Notes: generated by a model from the letters alone, not told the origin. Positions 29,082-39,400 are shown, numbered from the stretch's first letter. The stretch: 64,000 bases of DNA from Variovorax boronicumulans (GCF_007677875.1 NZ_VEDO01000023.1:34082-98081), one strand, 5' to 3'. A program made the numbers and translations.

Positions 29082-31027
29082 GTCCGCGACGGTGCCACGC
29101 GGAACTCTGGCACCAGCTGGCGCAGCATGGCGAACATTTGCGCGGTGTGGCCGTGCCGCGCGGCGTCGATCAATGTCTGCAGCGGCTCGCGCAGCATCGA
29201 CCACGGGACGAACTGCTCCTGCGCGCGCAGGATGCGCTGGTGCTCGGTCGGCTCGGGGTGGTCGCCGATCAGCAGTTCTTCGAACAGCTTCTCGCCCGGC
29301 CGCAGCCCGGTGAAGGTGACTTCGATGTCGCCGTCGGGGTGCGCTGCGTCGCGCACCGACAGCCCGGCAAGCCGGATCATGCGCACGGCGAGGTCCCGGA
29401 TCTTCACCGGCAGACCCATCTCGAGCACGAACACGTCGCCGCCACGCGCCATCGCCCCCGCCTGCAGCACCAGCTGCGCGGCCTCGGTGATCGTCATGAA
29501 GTAGCGCGTGACCTCGGCATGCGTCACGGTCAACGGCCCGCCAGCCGCCAGCTGGCGCCGGAACAGCGGCACGACGCTGCCGCTGGAGTCCAGCACGTTG
29601 CCGAAGCGCACCATGCAAAAGCGCGTGCTGCGGGCGAGTTCCACCGCGCCGGCCTCGGCAGGCATATCGAAGCCGACGCGCGGGCTCGCCGCCAGTGCCT
29701 GCAGGATCATCTCCGCCACGCGCTTGCTGGCGCCCATCACGTTGGTGGGGCGCACCGCCTTGTCGGTCGACACGAGCACGAAATGCTCCACGCCGCTTGC
29801 GATGGCGGCGCGGGCCAGATTCAAGGTGCCGAGCACGTTGTTCATGACGCCTTCGGTGGCGTTGTCCTCGACGAGCGGCACGTGCTTGTAGGCTGCGGCG
29901 TGGTAGATGCTTGTGGGATGCCAGGTGCGGCACAGCGTAGCCAGCCTGGCGTAGTGCACCACGCTGCCCAGCACGGGGACCAGCTCGGTCTGCCCATCAT
30001 GCAAGGCACACAGCCCGCGCAATTCCTCGTGGATGCTGTAAAGCGCGAACTCGCTGTGGTCCAGCAGCAGCAGGCGCTGCGGCCGCTCGCGAACGATCTG
30101 ACGGCATAGTTCGCTGCCGATGCTGCCGCCGGCGCCGGTGACCAGCACCGTGCGCCCCGTCAGGTTGCGTGCCAGCAGCTCGGGGCGCGGTGGCACAGGC
30201 TCGCGGCCGAGCAGGTCTTCGATGTCCAGTTCGCGGATGTCGCGCACGCTCACCCGGCCCGACGCCAAGTCCGCAAGGCCAGGCAAGGTGCGCACACGCA
30301 CGCCCAGCGGCTGCAGCCGCTGAATGATCTGGTTGCGGCGCTCCCGCGTGGCGCTCGGCAGCGCGAGCAGGATGTCGCTGATGCCCAGGCGGGGGACCAG
30401 CGCCTGCAGTTCGCCAGGTGCATACACTGGCGCACCGTTGATGCTGCGGCCGATCTTGGCGGCGTCATCGTCGACGAAGCCGAGCAACCTGTCCGGCTGG
30501 CGCGCACTGCCCAGAGCGGCGGCAAGCTGCGCGCCAGCAGAGCCTGCGCCGTAGACCAGCATGCGCATGCCGCTGCTTCGGCCGCGCTTGCGGATCAGAT
30601 GGTCGAGCAGCGCACGTGCGGCATTGCGGCTGGCGACCACGAGGATGAGAAAAATCAGCGGCTGCAGGATTGCCAGGCTGCGCGGTACCACAGGCAAGCC
30701 AGACTTCTGCATGCCCACCAGCAGTGCCGACAGCAGCACGACATACACGGCAGTGGCCTTTGCCGCGGCATTGAGCGACGCGAGGCCGGCATAGCGCAGG
30801 ATGGCGCGGTACTGACCGAAGTAAGCGAACAGCGGGACCGACAGCAAAGGCGCAGCAAGATACAGCCCCCACTGGTGTGGAGACGGCCAGTGCAAGGTGT
30901 CCAGACGCAACGTGAACGCCAGCCACATCGCGAGCAAGGCCAGCGCCGTGTCTACAACCATGGCAGCGCAACGCTTGAATCTGGGCGGCCAGTTCAGGAC
31001 GGCTGCCGGCCGGAAGAACTTCGGCAT
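29078..31027 (-). CDS. Membrane-anchored UDP-sugar 4,6-dehydratase (FlaA1/WbpM/CapD family)
   Basis: The 649-residue protein has four N-terminal membrane segments, a CoA-binding-like Rossmann domain (RMLVYGAGSAGAQLAAAL) and a C-terminal SDR domain with VLVTGAGGSIGSELCRQI, YHAAAYKHVPLVE, and SSDKAVRPTNVMGASKRVAE-like residues (VSTDKAVRPTNVMGASKR). WbpM-type enzymes convert UDP-GlcNAc to the 4-keto-6-deoxy sugar, the precursor of UDP-QuiNAc or UDP-FucNAc. It begins the polysaccharide cluster, three bases after the LON-domain gene. Confidence 0.92.
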   Translation of the reverse strand: MPKFFRPAAVLNWPPRFKRCAAMVVDTALALLAMWLAFTLRLDTLHWPSPHQWGLYLAAPLLSVPLFAYFGQYRAILRYAGLASLNAAAKATAVYVVLLSALLVGMQKSGLPVVPRSLAILQPLIFLILVVASRNAARALLDHLIRKRGRSSGMRMLVYGAGSAGAQLAAALGSARQPDRLLGFVDDDAAKIGRSINGAPVYAPGELQALVPRLGISDILLALPSATRERRNQIIQRLQPLGVRVRTLPGLADLASGRVSVRDIRELDIEDLLGREPVPPRPELLARNLTGRTVLVTGAGGSIGSELCRQIVRERPQRLLLLDHSEFALYSIHEELRGLCALHDGQTELVPVLGSVVHYARLATLCRTWHPTSIYHAAAYKHVPLVEDNATEGVMNNVLGTLNLARAAIASGVEHFVLVSTDKAVRPTNVMGASKRVAEMILQALAASPRVGFDMPAEAGAVELARSTRFCMVRFGNVLDSSGSVVPLFRRQLAAGGPLTVTHAEVTRYFMTITEAAQLVLQAGAMARGGDVFVLEMGLPVKIRDLAVRMIRLAGLSVRDAAHPDGDIEVTFTGLRPGEKLFEELLIGDHPEPTEHQRILRAQEQFVPWSMLREPLQTLIDAARHGHTAQMFAMLRQLVPEFRVAPSRT

Positions 31028-31030
31028 GTC

Positions 31031-31702
31031 TCAGCGGTCTTGGCCGTGCCGCGCCAGCAGATCGCCCACCAGCTCCAGCCGCACCAGCGGGTTGTCCAGC
31101 TCCATGAGCTGCTGCTTCACGGCCAGCGGCAGCGGCAGCAACTCGCACCAGCGGTTGGCCAGCCAGCCGCAATCATCCCAGCGCCAGGGCGCGCGCAGCG
31201 GCCATTGGTCTTCGGGAATGGCGCGCGCGCGCCAGCTGTCCAGCAACTGCTCCAGCGCCGTGGCCACCTGCCGCAGATCCTCCGGCACGGCCACGGGCGG
31301 ATCGTCGGGCAGGCCCTCCACGTCGGCCGTCCACAGCCCATGCGGCAGCTGGCGCGCGGCCTGGATGCGAAAACGCGTGCCGCCTTGGCAGACGATGTGG
31401 ATGAGCCCGGGCTGTGGCCGCTCGAATTCGCGCACATGGGCGAGCGTGCCGACCTGCAGGAACGCCTCCGCCGGTGCACCGGCGCGGCGCACCTCGCTGC
31501 CCTGGTGCAGGGCCACCACGCCGAAAGGCCTGCCCTCGCGCTGGCACTGCCCGATCAGGTCGAGGTAGCGCACCTCGAAGATGCGCAGCGGCAGCAGCCC
31601 GCCCGGGTACAGCACGGTCGACAGCGGAAACAGGGGCAGGGGCGAGGGAATCAAGGGGCGGTCAGGATTGTTGCAGCCGCTATCATCCCATGCGCTTTTC
31701 AT
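31031..31702 (-). CDS. LON substrate-binding domain protein (no protease domain)
   Basis: The 223-residue protein has only the N-terminal domain of Lon: LPLFPLSTVLYPGGLLPLRIFEVRYLDLI, GVVALHQGSEVR, and VGTLAHVREFERPQPGLIHIVCQGGTRF. There is no ATPase or Ser-Lys protease domain. The function is unknown. The start at 31702 is only eight bases from the divergent yggT ATG; a TTG about 17 codons downstream would leave more room for promoters. It may lead the polysaccharide transcript. Confidence 0.85.
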   Translation of the reverse strand: MKSAWDDSGCNNPDRPLIPSPLPLFPLSTVLYPGGLLPLRIFEVRYLDLIGQCQREGRPFGVVALHQGSEVRRAGAPAEAFLQVGTLAHVREFERPQPGLIHIVCQGGTRFRIQAARQLPHGLWTADVEGLPDDPPVAVPEDLRQVATALEQLLDSWRARAIPEDQWPLRAPWRWDDCGWLANRWCELLPLPLAVKQQLMELDNPLVRLELVGDLLARHGQDR

Positions 31703-31710
31703 AGGGCCGC

Positions 31711-32265
31711 ATGCTGTACCAAATCTCCGCCTTTCTGCTCGAAGTCATTGCTGGCTTGCTGGGCAGCGCCTGCCTGCTGCGGCTGTACATGCAGCACCAG
31801 CGCATCCCGTTCGGCAACCCGATCGGCAGCCTGGTCTTCGCGTTGACCGATTGGCTCGTGCTGCCGCTGCGCAAGGTGCTGCGGCCCGTGGGGCGTTGGG
31901 ACATGGCCAGCCTGGTGGGCGCCTTCCTGCTCAAGCTGGCGCAGTACTTCCTGCTGTGGCTGGTGACGGGCGGCGCGCTGGCCGTGGTGCCGGTCATGTC
32001 CGTGTTCGGCGTGATCGGCCTCGTGATCTACGGCCTCACGGGCCTGTTGATCGTCTATGCCATCCTGTCCTGGGTCCAGGCGCAGTCGCCGCTGTACGAC
32101 GTGATCGGCCGCCTGGTGGCGCCGCCCCTGCGGCCGCTGCGGCGTCTGGTGCCGCTGGTGGGCGGCATGGACCTCACGCCGCTGGTCCTGCTGGTGCTGC
32201 TGCAAGTGGCATCCATCGTGCTGCAGCACGCCTTGCGGGGCGTGCTGGGCGGCATGGCGCTTTAG
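31711..32265 (+). CDS. YggT family membrane protein
   Basis: The 184-residue protein has two YGGT repeats, each with hydrophobic helices and the motif [24 protein letters not shown] or [20 protein letters not shown]. YggT proteins are linked to osmotic tolerance or membrane organisation, but the mechanism is unclear. TATCAT at 31681-31686 is a possible -10. Its TAG stop overlaps the TAA of accD on the other strand. Confidence 0.85.
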   Translation: MLYQISAFLLEVIAGLLGSACLLRLYMQHQRIPFGNPIGSLVFALTDWLVLPLRKVLRPVGRWDMASLVGAFLLKLAQYFLLWLVTGGALAVVPVMSVFGVIGLVIYGLTGLLIVYAILSWVQAQSPLYDVIGRLVAPPLRPLRRLVPLVGGMDLTPLVLLVLLQVASIVLQHALRGVLGGMAL

Positions 32266-33134
32266 TTCACCGCGTCGGCCGGCTGGCGCTGCAGCATCGC
32301 CAACGTGCTGGCGATGGTGCGGCGCAGGTCCTTGCGGTTGCAGATCAGGTCGACCGCCCCCTTCTGCTGGAGGAACTCGGCGCGCTGGAAGCCGTCGGGC
32401 AAGGTCACACGCACGGTGGACTCGATCACGCGCGGGCCGGCGAAGCCGATCAGCGCCTTCGGTTCGGCAATGACCAGGTCGCCGACGAAGGCGAAGCCCG
32501 CGCTCACGCCACCCATGGTCGGATCGGTCAGCACGCTGATGTAGGGCAGGCCCTTCTTGGCCAAGCGCGTCAGCGAGGCGTTGGTCTTGGCCATCTGCAT
32601 CAGCGACAACAGGCCTTCCTGCATGCGCGCACCGCCGGTGGCAGTGAAGCAGATGAAGGGCACCTTCTGGTCGATGGCAGCGTGCACGCCGCGCACGAAG
32701 CGCTCGCCCACCACGCTGCCCATGCTGCCGCCCATGAACTCGAACTCGAAGCAGGCAACCACCACGTTCAATCCGTGGAGCGCGCCGCCCATGACGACCA
32801 GCGCATCCGTTTCCTCGGTGTTGTCCAGCGCTTCCTTGAGCCGCTCGGGGTACTTGCGGCTGTCCTTGAACTTGAGCGGGTCCATGGGCAGGACTTCGTG
32901 GCCGATCTCGTAGCGGCCCTCGGGGTCCAGGAAGCTGTCCAGGCGCGCGCGGGCGCCGATGCGGTGGTGGTGGCCGCAGGTCGGGCAGACGTTCAGGTTC
33001 TTTTCGAGATCCGTCTTGTAGAGCACGCTCTCGCAACTCGGGCACTTGATCCACAGGCCCTCGGGCACCTGGCGGCGCTCGGCGGGGTCGCTGGGCTGGA
33101 TCTTGGCGGGAAGCAGTTTTTCGAGCCAGGACAT
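32262..33134 (-). CDS. accD: Acetyl-CoA carboxylase carboxyltransferase subunit beta
   Basis: The 290-residue protein carries the zinc ribbon CPSCESVLY...CPTCGHH near the N-terminus and the crotonase-like carboxyltransferase core ([46 protein letters not shown]). With AccA it moves CO2 from biotin to acetyl-CoA to form malonyl-CoA, the first step of the pathway served by the fab genes here. It follows trpA, as in other Burkholderiales; folC, often next, is absent here. Confidence 0.97.
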   Translation of the reverse strand: MSWLEKLLPAKIQPSDPAERRQVPEGLWIKCPSCESVLYKTDLEKNLNVCPTCGHHHRIGARARLDSFLDPEGRYEIGHEVLPMDPLKFKDSRKYPERLKEALDNTEETDALVVMGGALHGLNVVVACFEFEFMGGSMGSVVGERFVRGVHAAIDQKVPFICFTATGGARMQEGLLSLMQMAKTNASLTRLAKKGLPYISVLTDPTMGGVSAGFAFVGDLVIAEPKALIGFAGPRVIESTVRVTLPDGFQRAEFLQQKGAVDLICNRKDLRRTIASTLAMLQRQPADAVN

Positions 33135-33171
33135 GGGATTGGCTACTCCGGTGGGACGAACGGGGGAAGGA

Positions 33172-33981
33172 TTATGCGTCGAGCGCCGAACGGATGCCGC
33201 GCAGGAAGTCGGCGGCCGTGCCGGCGACCCGGTCACGCGGCTGCTGGTCGAGCAACTGGATGATCCGGCTGCCGATGACCACGGCGTCGGCCACGCGGCC
33301 CACGGCCTGGGCCGAGGCGGCGTCGCGGATGCCGAAGCCGACACCCACGGGCAGGTGCACATGGCGGCGGATGCGCGGCAGCATGGCCTCGACCGCGGCC
33401 GTGTCCAGCGTGCCGGCTCCCGTCACACCCTTGAGCGAGACGTAGTAGACGTAGCCGCTGGCAACCTCGGCCACCTGGCGCATGCGCTCGTCGGTCGAGG
33501 TCGGCGCCAGGAGGAAGATCAGGTCGATGCCCTTGGCACGCAGGCGGGCCGCGAAGTCCACGCACTCCTCGGGCGGGTAGTCCACGACCAGCACGCCGTC
33601 GACACCGGCGGCCGCCGCGTCGCGCGGGAAGCTGTCAGCACCATGGCGCTGCTCGTAGCGCTCGACCGGGTTGGCGTAGCCCATCAGCACCACGGGCGTC
33701 TGCGCGTCCTGGTCGCGGAAGGTCTTCACCATCGCGAGGACTTCGGCCATGCCGATGCCCAGCGCCAGGGCCTTTTCTCCGGCGGCCTGGATCACCGGCC
33801 CGTCCGCCATCGGATCGCTGAACGGCACGCCGAGCTCGATCACGTCGGCGCCGGCCGCGACCATGGCGTGCATGAGTTCGGGCGTGACGTCGGCGTAGGG
33901 GAAGCCGGCCGTCACGTAGGGGATCAGGGCCTTGCGGCCGTCCGCTTTGAGCCTGGCGAAGGTGGCTTGGATGCGGCTCAT
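33172..33981 (-). CDS. trpA: Tryptophan synthase alpha chain
   Basis: The 269-residue TIM barrel cleaves indole-3-glycerol phosphate to indole, which passes to TrpB. The catalytic Glu lies in [18 protein letters not shown] and Asp in [28 protein letters not shown] forms the phosphate site. Its ATG overlaps the trpB stop by four bases, matching their obligate complex. Confidence 0.97.
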   Translation of the reverse strand: MSRIQATFARLKADGRKALIPYVTAGFPYADVTPELMHAMVAAGADVIELGVPFSDPMADGPVIQAAGEKALALGIGMAEVLAMVKTFRDQDAQTPVVLMGYANPVERYEQRHGADSFPRDAAAAGVDGVLVVDYPPEECVDFAARLRAKGIDLIFLLAPTSTDERMRQVAEVASGYVYYVSLKGVTGAGTLDTAAVEAMLPRIRRHVHLPVGVGFGIRDAASAQAVGRVADAVVIGSRIIQLLDQQPRDRVAGTAADFLRGIRSALDA

Positions 33982-35246
33982 GCCCGACCTCCCTTCACGG
34001 CGTGGCCGCGCATGGAGGGCCTGTCGTAGAAGTCCTCGCCGGACAGGTCGGCCACGGTGCCGATGTCCTTGTCGCCGCGGCCGGACAGGTTAACGAGGAT
34101 GCTCTGGTCGGGCCGCATGGTCGGCGCCAGCTTGCGGGCGTAGGCGAAGGCGTGGCTGGATTCCAGCGCGGGGATGATGCCTTCGGTGCGACACAGGTAA
34201 TGGAAGGCCTCGAGCGCCTCGGTGTCCGTCACACCCACGTATTCCGCGCGGCCGATGTCCTGCAGGTGCGCGTGCTCGGGACCCACGCCGGGGTAGTCCA
34301 GTCCCGCGCTGATGCTGTGCGTTTCGGTCACCTGGCCGTTGGCGTCCTGCAGCAGGTAGGTGCGGTTGCCGTGCAGCACACCGGGGCTGCCGCGCTGCAG
34401 CGAAGCCGCGTGCTTGCCGCTGTCCAGGCCCTGGCCGGCGGCCTCCACGCCGATCAGGCGCGTGTCCGCATGGCCGATGTAGGGATAGAAGATGCCGATG
34501 GCGTTGCTGCCGCCGCCCACGCAGGCCAGCACCGCGTCGGGCTGGTCGCTCTTGCAGCCGGCAGAAAGCAGCATCTCGGGCATCTGCACCAGGCACTCGT
34601 TGCCGATCACACTCTGGAAGTCGCGCACCATCATGGGGTAGGGGTGCGGGCCGGCCACGGTGCCGATGATGTAGAAGGTGTCGTCCACGTTGGCGACCCA
34701 GTCGCGCATGGCCTCGTTGAGCGCGTCCTTGAGCGTCTTGCTGCCGCTCTCGACGGGCACCACCGTGGCGCCCAGCAGCTTCATGCGGAACACGTTGGGG
34801 CTTTGGCGCTTGACGTCTTCGCTGCCCATGTAGACCACGCATTGCAGGCCGTAGCGCGCGCAGATGGTGGCGGTGGCCACGCCGTGCTGGCCGGCGCCGG
34901 TTTCGGCGATCACACGCGGCTTGCCCATGCGCTTGGCCAGCATGGCCTGGCCGATCACGTTGTTGATCTTGTGCGCGCCGGTGTGGTTGAGGTCTTCGCG
35001 CTTGAGGAAGATTTGCGCGCCGCCGTGTTCCTGGCTGCTGCGCGCGGCATGGTAGATGGGCGAGGGCCGGCCGACGAAATGCGCCAGCTCGCTCTTGAAT
35101 TCGGCGATGAACGCCGGGTCGTTCTGGTAGCGGGCATAGGCCTCGCGCAGTTCGGCGATGGCGTGGGTCAGCGTCTCGGAGACGAAGCTGCCGCCGTAGG
35201 GGCCGAAATGGCCCGAGGCATCAGGCTGTTGATAAGGGGTCGACAT
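33978..35246 (-). CDS. trpB: Tryptophan synthase beta chain
   Basis: The 422-residue PLP enzyme joins indole with serine. The PLP lysine is in [14 protein letters not shown], the glycine-rich phosphate site in [12 protein letters not shown] and [13 protein letters not shown] is conserved. ATG 35246 (MSTPYQQPD) is preferred to 35261. The gene begins inside the 3' end of trpF, a 26-base overlap. Confidence 0.97.
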   Translation of the reverse strand: MSTPYQQPDASGHFGPYGGSFVSETLTHAIAELREAYARYQNDPAFIAEFKSELAHFVGRPSPIYHAARSSQEHGGAQIFLKREDLNHTGAHKINNVIGQAMLAKRMGKPRVIAETGAGQHGVATATICARYGLQCVVYMGSEDVKRQSPNVFRMKLLGATVVPVESGSKTLKDALNEAMRDWVANVDDTFYIIGTVAGPHPYPMMVRDFQSVIGNECLVQMPEMLLSAGCKSDQPDAVLACVGGGSNAIGIFYPYIGHADTRLIGVEAAGQGLDSGKHAASLQRGSPGVLHGNRTYLLQDANGQVTETHSISAGLDYPGVGPEHAHLQDIGRAEYVGVTDTEALEAFHYLCRTEGIIPALESSHAFAYARKLAPTMRPDQSILVNLSGRGDKDIGTVADLSGEDFYDRPSMRGHAVKGGRA

Positions 35247-35925
35247 CTTGAATCTTTGCAAAGTGCGCGTCGGCGGCGCGGACGGCCGCGACGAAGCGGT
35301 TGATCTTGTCGGCGTCCTTGATGCCCTTGGAGGCTTCGACGCCGGAACTCACATCAACGGCCAGCGACAGCGCGCGTGGCCGCACCTGCAAGATGCCATC
35401 GGTCACGTTTGCAGGCGTGAGTCCACCACTCAAGACGAGGTGAGAGTCGACGCTTGTTGGCAGGAGTGACCAATTGAATGCCTTGCCGCCGCCGCCGTAT
35501 CCCTCGACATGGGCGTCGAGCAGGATGGCCTGGGCTTGGGAAAAGTCGGCCGCGAATCTTACCAAGTCGAACGAGTCTGCGTTTTCATCCAGTGGTATGC
35601 GGGCCGCACGCACGAAGGGCCGGGCCGGCCGTGCCGTGGCGGCCAGGCACTGGGCCGGTGTTTCGTCGCCATGGAACTGCACCATGGCGCCGGGCACTTG
35701 GTCGCAGGCGGCGGCGACCTCTTGCGGCGGCGTGTTGACGAACAGCAGCACGGGCGTGACGAAGGGCGGCAGGCGGCGTGCGAGCTCGGCTGCGCGGCGC
35801 GGCGTGACGTAACGCGGGCTCTTCTCGTACAGCACGAAGCCGACGGCGTCGGCACCCGCGGCAACGGCGGCGTCCAAGTCCTGTTCGCGCGTGATGCCGC
35901 AGATCTTGATGCGGGTTCTGGTCAT
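35221..35925 (-). CDS. trpF: Phosphoribosylanthranilate isomerase
   Basis: The 234-residue TIM barrel carries out the isomerisation before indole-glycerol-phosphate synthase. The catalytic Cys is in [12 protein letters not shown] and Asp in [18 protein letters not shown], and [10 protein letters not shown] forms the phosphate site. It is the first gene of trpF-trpB-trpA-accD. No Trp-rich leader peptide was seen upstream. Confidence 0.95.
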   Translation of the reverse strand: MTRTRIKICGITREQDLDAAVAAGADAVGFVLYEKSPRYVTPRRAAELARRLPPFVTPVLLFVNTPPQEVAAACDQVPGAMVQFHGDETPAQCLAATARPARPFVRAARIPLDENADSFDLVRFAADFSQAQAILLDAHVEGYGGGGKAFNWSLLPTSVDSHLVLSGGLTPANVTDGILQVRPRALSLAVDVSSGVEASKGIKDADKINRFVAAVRAADAHFAKIQDVDPLSTA

Positions 35926-35963
35926 GGGGAAAACCTTGGGCCCCGGCGGGCCGCGGTAGGAGC

Positions 35964-35980
35964 GTTCTCAGTGCGAGAAC
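35964..35980. repeat. Short hairpin between truA and trpF
   Basis: GTTCTC (35964-35969) pairs with GAGAAC (35975-35980) around a 5-base loop, with flanking GCG/CGC bases extending it. There is no T tract on either strand, so it is not a typical intrinsic terminator. It may be an mRNA structure in the trpF leader. Confidence 0.4.
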
Positions 35981-35983
35981 CGC

Positions 35984-36766
35984 TCAGGGGAGCCAATCAT
36001 AGGCAGCCGTGCGTTCCGGCAGGCCCCAATGGTCTTCGTAGCGCGGGCCCAGAAAGTACAGGCCGTCGGGAGAAAAGGTGGGCGCCGCCACCTGACGGTT
36101 GCGCGCGGCCAGCACCTCGGCCATCCATGGAACGGGCCGGTCTCCCTTGCCGACCACGAGCAGGCAGCCCATGAGATTGCGGATCATGTGGTGCAGGAAG
36201 GCATCGGCCTCGAACTCGAAGCGCCAGTAGGCGCCGCGCCGCGTGATGTCGATGCGGCGCATGGTCTTCACCGGCGTGCGGGCCTGGCACTGCGCGGCGC
36301 GGAACGAGCTGAAGTCGTGCTCGCCCAGCAGCAAGCGGGCCGCCGCCTGCATGGGCGCCTGGTCCAGCGGGCGGTGCACCCAGCCGACGCGGCCGCGCTC
36401 CACACTGGGCCGCACGGGCGACTGCATGAGCACGTAAGCGTAGCGCCGGCCGATGGCACTGGCGCGCGCGTGGAACTGCTCGGTCACCGGATGGGCCCAT
36501 TGCACGGCGATGTCGCCGGGCAGGTAGCTGTTGGTGCCGCGCACCCAGGCGTGCATCTCGCGCTGGATGGCGGTGTCGAAGTGCACGACCTGCATGAGGC
36601 CGTGCACGCCGGCGTCGGTGCGACCGGCGCAGATGGTGCCGATCTCCTGCCGCGCGAAGCTGCGCAGTGCCGCCTCGAGCTTGTCCTGGACGGTCTTGCC
36701 CGAAGGCTGGCTTTGCCAGCCGTCGTAGGCCTGGCCCGCATAGCTGACCCCGAGTGCCAGACGCAC
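35984..36766 (-). CDS. truA: tRNA pseudouridine synthase A
   Basis: The 260-residue enzyme makes pseudouridine at tRNA positions 38-40. The catalytic Asp is D51 in CAGRTDAGVHGLMQVVHF; AFLHHMIRNLMGCL is the conserved RNA-binding stretch. It lies between fimV and trpF as in many proteobacteria. Confidence 0.96.
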   Translation of the reverse strand: MRLALGVSYAGQAYDGWQSQPSGKTVQDKLEAALRSFARQEIGTICAGRTDAGVHGLMQVVHFDTAIQREMHAWVRGTNSYLPGDIAVQWAHPVTEQFHARASAIGRRYAYVLMQSPVRPSVERGRVGWVHRPLDQAPMQAAARLLLGEHDFSSFRAAQCQARTPVKTMRRIDITRRGAYWRFEFEADAFLHHMIRNLMGCLLVVGKGDRPVPWMAEVLAARNRQVAAPTFSPDGLYFLGPRYEDHWGLPERTAAYDWLP

Positions 36767-36793
36767 CGAATCTCCCCCTTGCCCGCGCGCCGC

Positions 36794-39337
36794 TCAGCCG
36801 AGGTCGGCCAGGAAACGCTGGGCCCGGGTCCTGAGCGGCCCGGTGGCCTCGGCCAGCACCTCTTCGGCCAGCGCACGTGCGCCGTCGTCGTCGCCGATGG
36901 CCTGGAACTCCTCGGCCAGGGCTAGCTTGGTGGCGAGCGGGTCGTCGGCGTCCGGTTCGGCAGCAGTCTCGGCAGCGGCAGGGGGGCTGGCCGAATCGCC
37001 CAGGTCCAGCGACAGTGAGCCCAGGTCGAAGGGCAGCAGGTCGGAATCGGCCGCCGGCGCGGGCGATGGGGGCGACAGCGGTGCCTTGTAGGTACTCTGC
37101 ACGTCGAAGTCGAGGTCCATGGCCTCGGCCATGGGCGGTGCCGGGGGCTCGGCATCGGGCGCAGGCTTGGCCGGGACGGCCGGCGGCGGGGTGTCGTCGT
37201 CGCCGAGATCCAGGCTGATGTCCGGCATGGGCTGCAGCGCGGGTGACGGTGGCGTGGGCGGCGCCGGCGTGGCGTCCATTTCCAGCACTGCATCGTCGTC
37301 TTCGGCCGGCGACGGCGCGGGGGCAACGCCTGCGACGGCGGCAGCCGCGGCCGCAGTGCCGAGTCGCGCCACAGCGGCATCCCGCCAGAGCGGGTTTTCC
37401 GGCTGCAGCGCACGGCCCAGCGCGGCAGTGGCTTCCCATTCGGGGCCGGTGCCGCCGGTCAGCGCGTGCACTTTCTCGGCCGTGGCCTGCAGCGCAATCG
37501 CGTCGCGGCGCTTGGCGTAGATCTCGGCCAGCTTAGCATGGAGGGCCACGCGCTCGGGCGTGGTGCGCAGGGCCTCCTTGAGGATCTCCTCGGCCTGCAA
37601 GTCGCGACCATAGGCCAGGTAGACCTCGGCCTCCGCCACCGGATCAACCTCGCTGCTGGTGTCGAATTGACTCGGCGAATAGACGGCCGAGGCTGCGGCT
37701 TCGCTCTCCGCGGCGGTGTCCACGTGCCGGCCACCGCTGCCGGCGAAGAACGACTCCACGGGCTCTTGCAGGCGGCTTTCTTCTTCGGCGGCCTGGCGGC
37801 GCTGGCGTGCACGGTAGATTCCCAGTGCAGCCAGCAGGGCGATCAGTGCCGCCGCTGCGGCCAGCAACCAGGGGTTGCGGCGCAGGCCATTGAGCAGGCC
37901 GCCCTCTTGCTGCGCTGCCGGCAGGGGGCCGGGGGCAGGCATGGCCTTGTCGGCGGCGGGCGGCTCGACCGCGGGCGCCGATGCGGCGGGCTCCTGCGGG
38001 GGCGCGGCGGCTTCAGGGTCTGGCGCAGAGGTGGGAGCCGGTGGGGCGGCCGAGGCTGCGGGTTCCGGCGCAGGCGCGGACGAGGGTGCAGGCGCAGACG
38101 AAGGCGCGGAGGCGGCAGGCGCAGTACTGCCGGCGCCCAGCTTGTTCAGCGCCTCGATGTTGCGCGAGAGTTCCGCGACACGTTCGGACGCCTCCTGGCT
38201 GGCCTTCTCGCGCGCGATCTTTTCCTCCTGCGCGCGGCTTCGCACGCCACCCTTGGACAAGGTCAGCCGGTCCGGTGCCGTCGCCACGGGCCGGCTGTCG
38301 TCGACCTTGCCCTGCACGCGTCCGCTGGCCGAACGTTGGGCGCCGCCAGGCACCGTGGGCACTTGGCCTGCCATCTGGGTGCGGTAGGCGTTGAAGTCAC
38401 GCGCCTGGGCTGCGATCGTGCGCGTGGCCTCGTCCGCGGGAACGGCCGCGGCTTCGCTGGCACTGGGCAGGTCCAGCACGGCACCGGCCCGCAGGCGGTT
38501 GACGTTGCCGTCGATGAAGGCGTTCGGGTTGCCGCGCAGCATGGCGACCAGCATCTGGTCGAGCGAAATGTTGGGCGGTCGGTTGGCGGAGGCAATGCGG
38601 CTGGCCGTGTCGCCGCGGCGCACGGTGGTGGTGCCGGGGGGCGTGGTCGATGCTGGCGCGGAGGTAGGCGCTGACGCGGCCGCGCGTGGTGGCATCGGCG
38701 CAGCGGGCGCAGGGGCTTGCGCGGGCGCCGTGGTCGGTGCCGGGGCTGGCGGCGTCGCCGCCACAGGTGGTGCCGGCGGGCGCGCGGGCGGGGCGGGTGC
38801 TGGAGCGGGCGCAGTGGCCGCGGCGGGCGGCAACTGCGGCGCCGTCGGTGCTGCAGCCTGGGCCTGGCGCTGCGACGGCGGGTCCAGCAACAAGGTGTAG
38901 TCGCGCACGACCCTGCCCGAGGCCCAGTTGGCTTGCAGGATCAAGTCGATGAAGGGCTCGCGGACGGGCTGGTCGCTGCTGAGCCGCAGCACGGCGCGGT
39001 CATCGGCCCGGCGTGCGCGTTCGATGCGGACGGTGCCCAGCGCTGCGTTGTATTCGAGCCCTGCTGCGCGAAAGGCCTGCGGCGTGGCGATCGCGGCCTG
39101 CAGTGTGCGGGATTCTTCTTCCGTGAGATCCGGCAGTTCGATCTCGGCGCGCAACGGCTCGCCAAGCGCCGACTGGACCGTCGCCCGGCCCAGCGTCAAG
39201 GCCTCGGCCTGCTGCAGCGGCGCCAGCAGGGCCGCGGTGGCGGTTGCGGCCGCCATGCTCCGCCTCCAGTGCTGCGACGCCGGCTTCATCTGGGGTGTGT
39301 CATCGGCCTGTTCAACAGCATTGGAACGTTTGATCAT
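36794..39337 (-). CDS. FimV-like peptidoglycan-binding motility/polarity protein
   Basis: The 847-residue protein has a signal peptide (MAAATATAALLAPLQQAEA), the conserved FimV N-terminal domain (LTLGRATVQSALGEPLRAEIELPDL), an Ala/Pro-rich linker, a LysM-like domain (TTVRRGDTASRIASANRP...), a coiled coil, one transmembrane helix (PWLLAAAAALIALLAALGIY) and an acidic cytoplasmic tail with TPR-like repeats ending in the FimV C-domain (DDPLATKLALAEEFQAIGDDDGARALAEEVL). FimV organises type IV pili and cell poles. ATG 39289 is an alternative start with the same signal peptide. Confidence 0.88.
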   Translation of the reverse strand: MIKRSNAVEQADDTPQMKPASQHWRRSMAAATATAALLAPLQQAEALTLGRATVQSALGEPLRAEIELPDLTEEESRTLQAAIATPQAFRAAGLEYNAALGTVRIERARRADDRAVLRLSSDQPVREPFIDLILQANWASGRVVRDYTLLLDPPSQRQAQAAAPTAPQLPPAAATAPAPAPAPPARPPAPPVAATPPAPAPTTAPAQAPAPAAPMPPRAAASAPTSAPASTTPPGTTTVRRGDTASRIASANRPPNISLDQMLVAMLRGNPNAFIDGNVNRLRAGAVLDLPSASEAAAVPADEATRTIAAQARDFNAYRTQMAGQVPTVPGGAQRSASGRVQGKVDDSRPVATAPDRLTLSKGGVRSRAQEEKIAREKASQEASERVAELSRNIEALNKLGAGSTAPAASAPSSAPAPSSAPAPEPAASAAPPAPTSAPDPEAAAPPQEPAASAPAVEPPAADKAMPAPGPLPAAQQEGGLLNGLRRNPWLLAAAAALIALLAALGIYRARQRRQAAEEESRLQEPVESFFAGSGGRHVDTAAESEAAASAVYSPSQFDTSSEVDPVAEAEVYLAYGRDLQAEEILKEALRTTPERVALHAKLAEIYAKRRDAIALQATAEKVHALTGGTGPEWEATAALGRALQPENPLWRDAAVARLGTAAAAAAVAGVAPAPSPAEDDDAVLEMDATPAPPTPPSPALQPMPDISLDLGDDDTPPPAVPAKPAPDAEPPAPPMAEAMDLDFDVQSTYKAPLSPPSPAPAADSDLLPFDLGSLSLDLGDSASPPAAAETAAEPDADDPLATKLALAEEFQAIGDDDGARALAEEVLAEATGPLRTRAQRFLADLG

Positions 39338-39371
39338 GCAAATGGACGGGCCGACTTGGTTACTAAAAAGG

Positions 39372-39400
39372 ACGGTAGCAGCAATGCTTTAGGCTGACAA
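39372..39400 (-). promoter_or_regulatory. Putative fimV promoter
   Basis: On the minus strand TTGTCA (39400-39395), a 17-base spacer and TACCGT (39377-39372) form a good sigma-70-type promoter. Transcription would begin near 39365, before both candidate fimV starts. Confidence 0.55.

Noticed and set aside
36794..39337. Ala/Pro-rich repeats of the FimV-like gene as a mobile or CRISPR-like repeat
   Set aside because: They are irregular protein linker sequences without constant repeat length.
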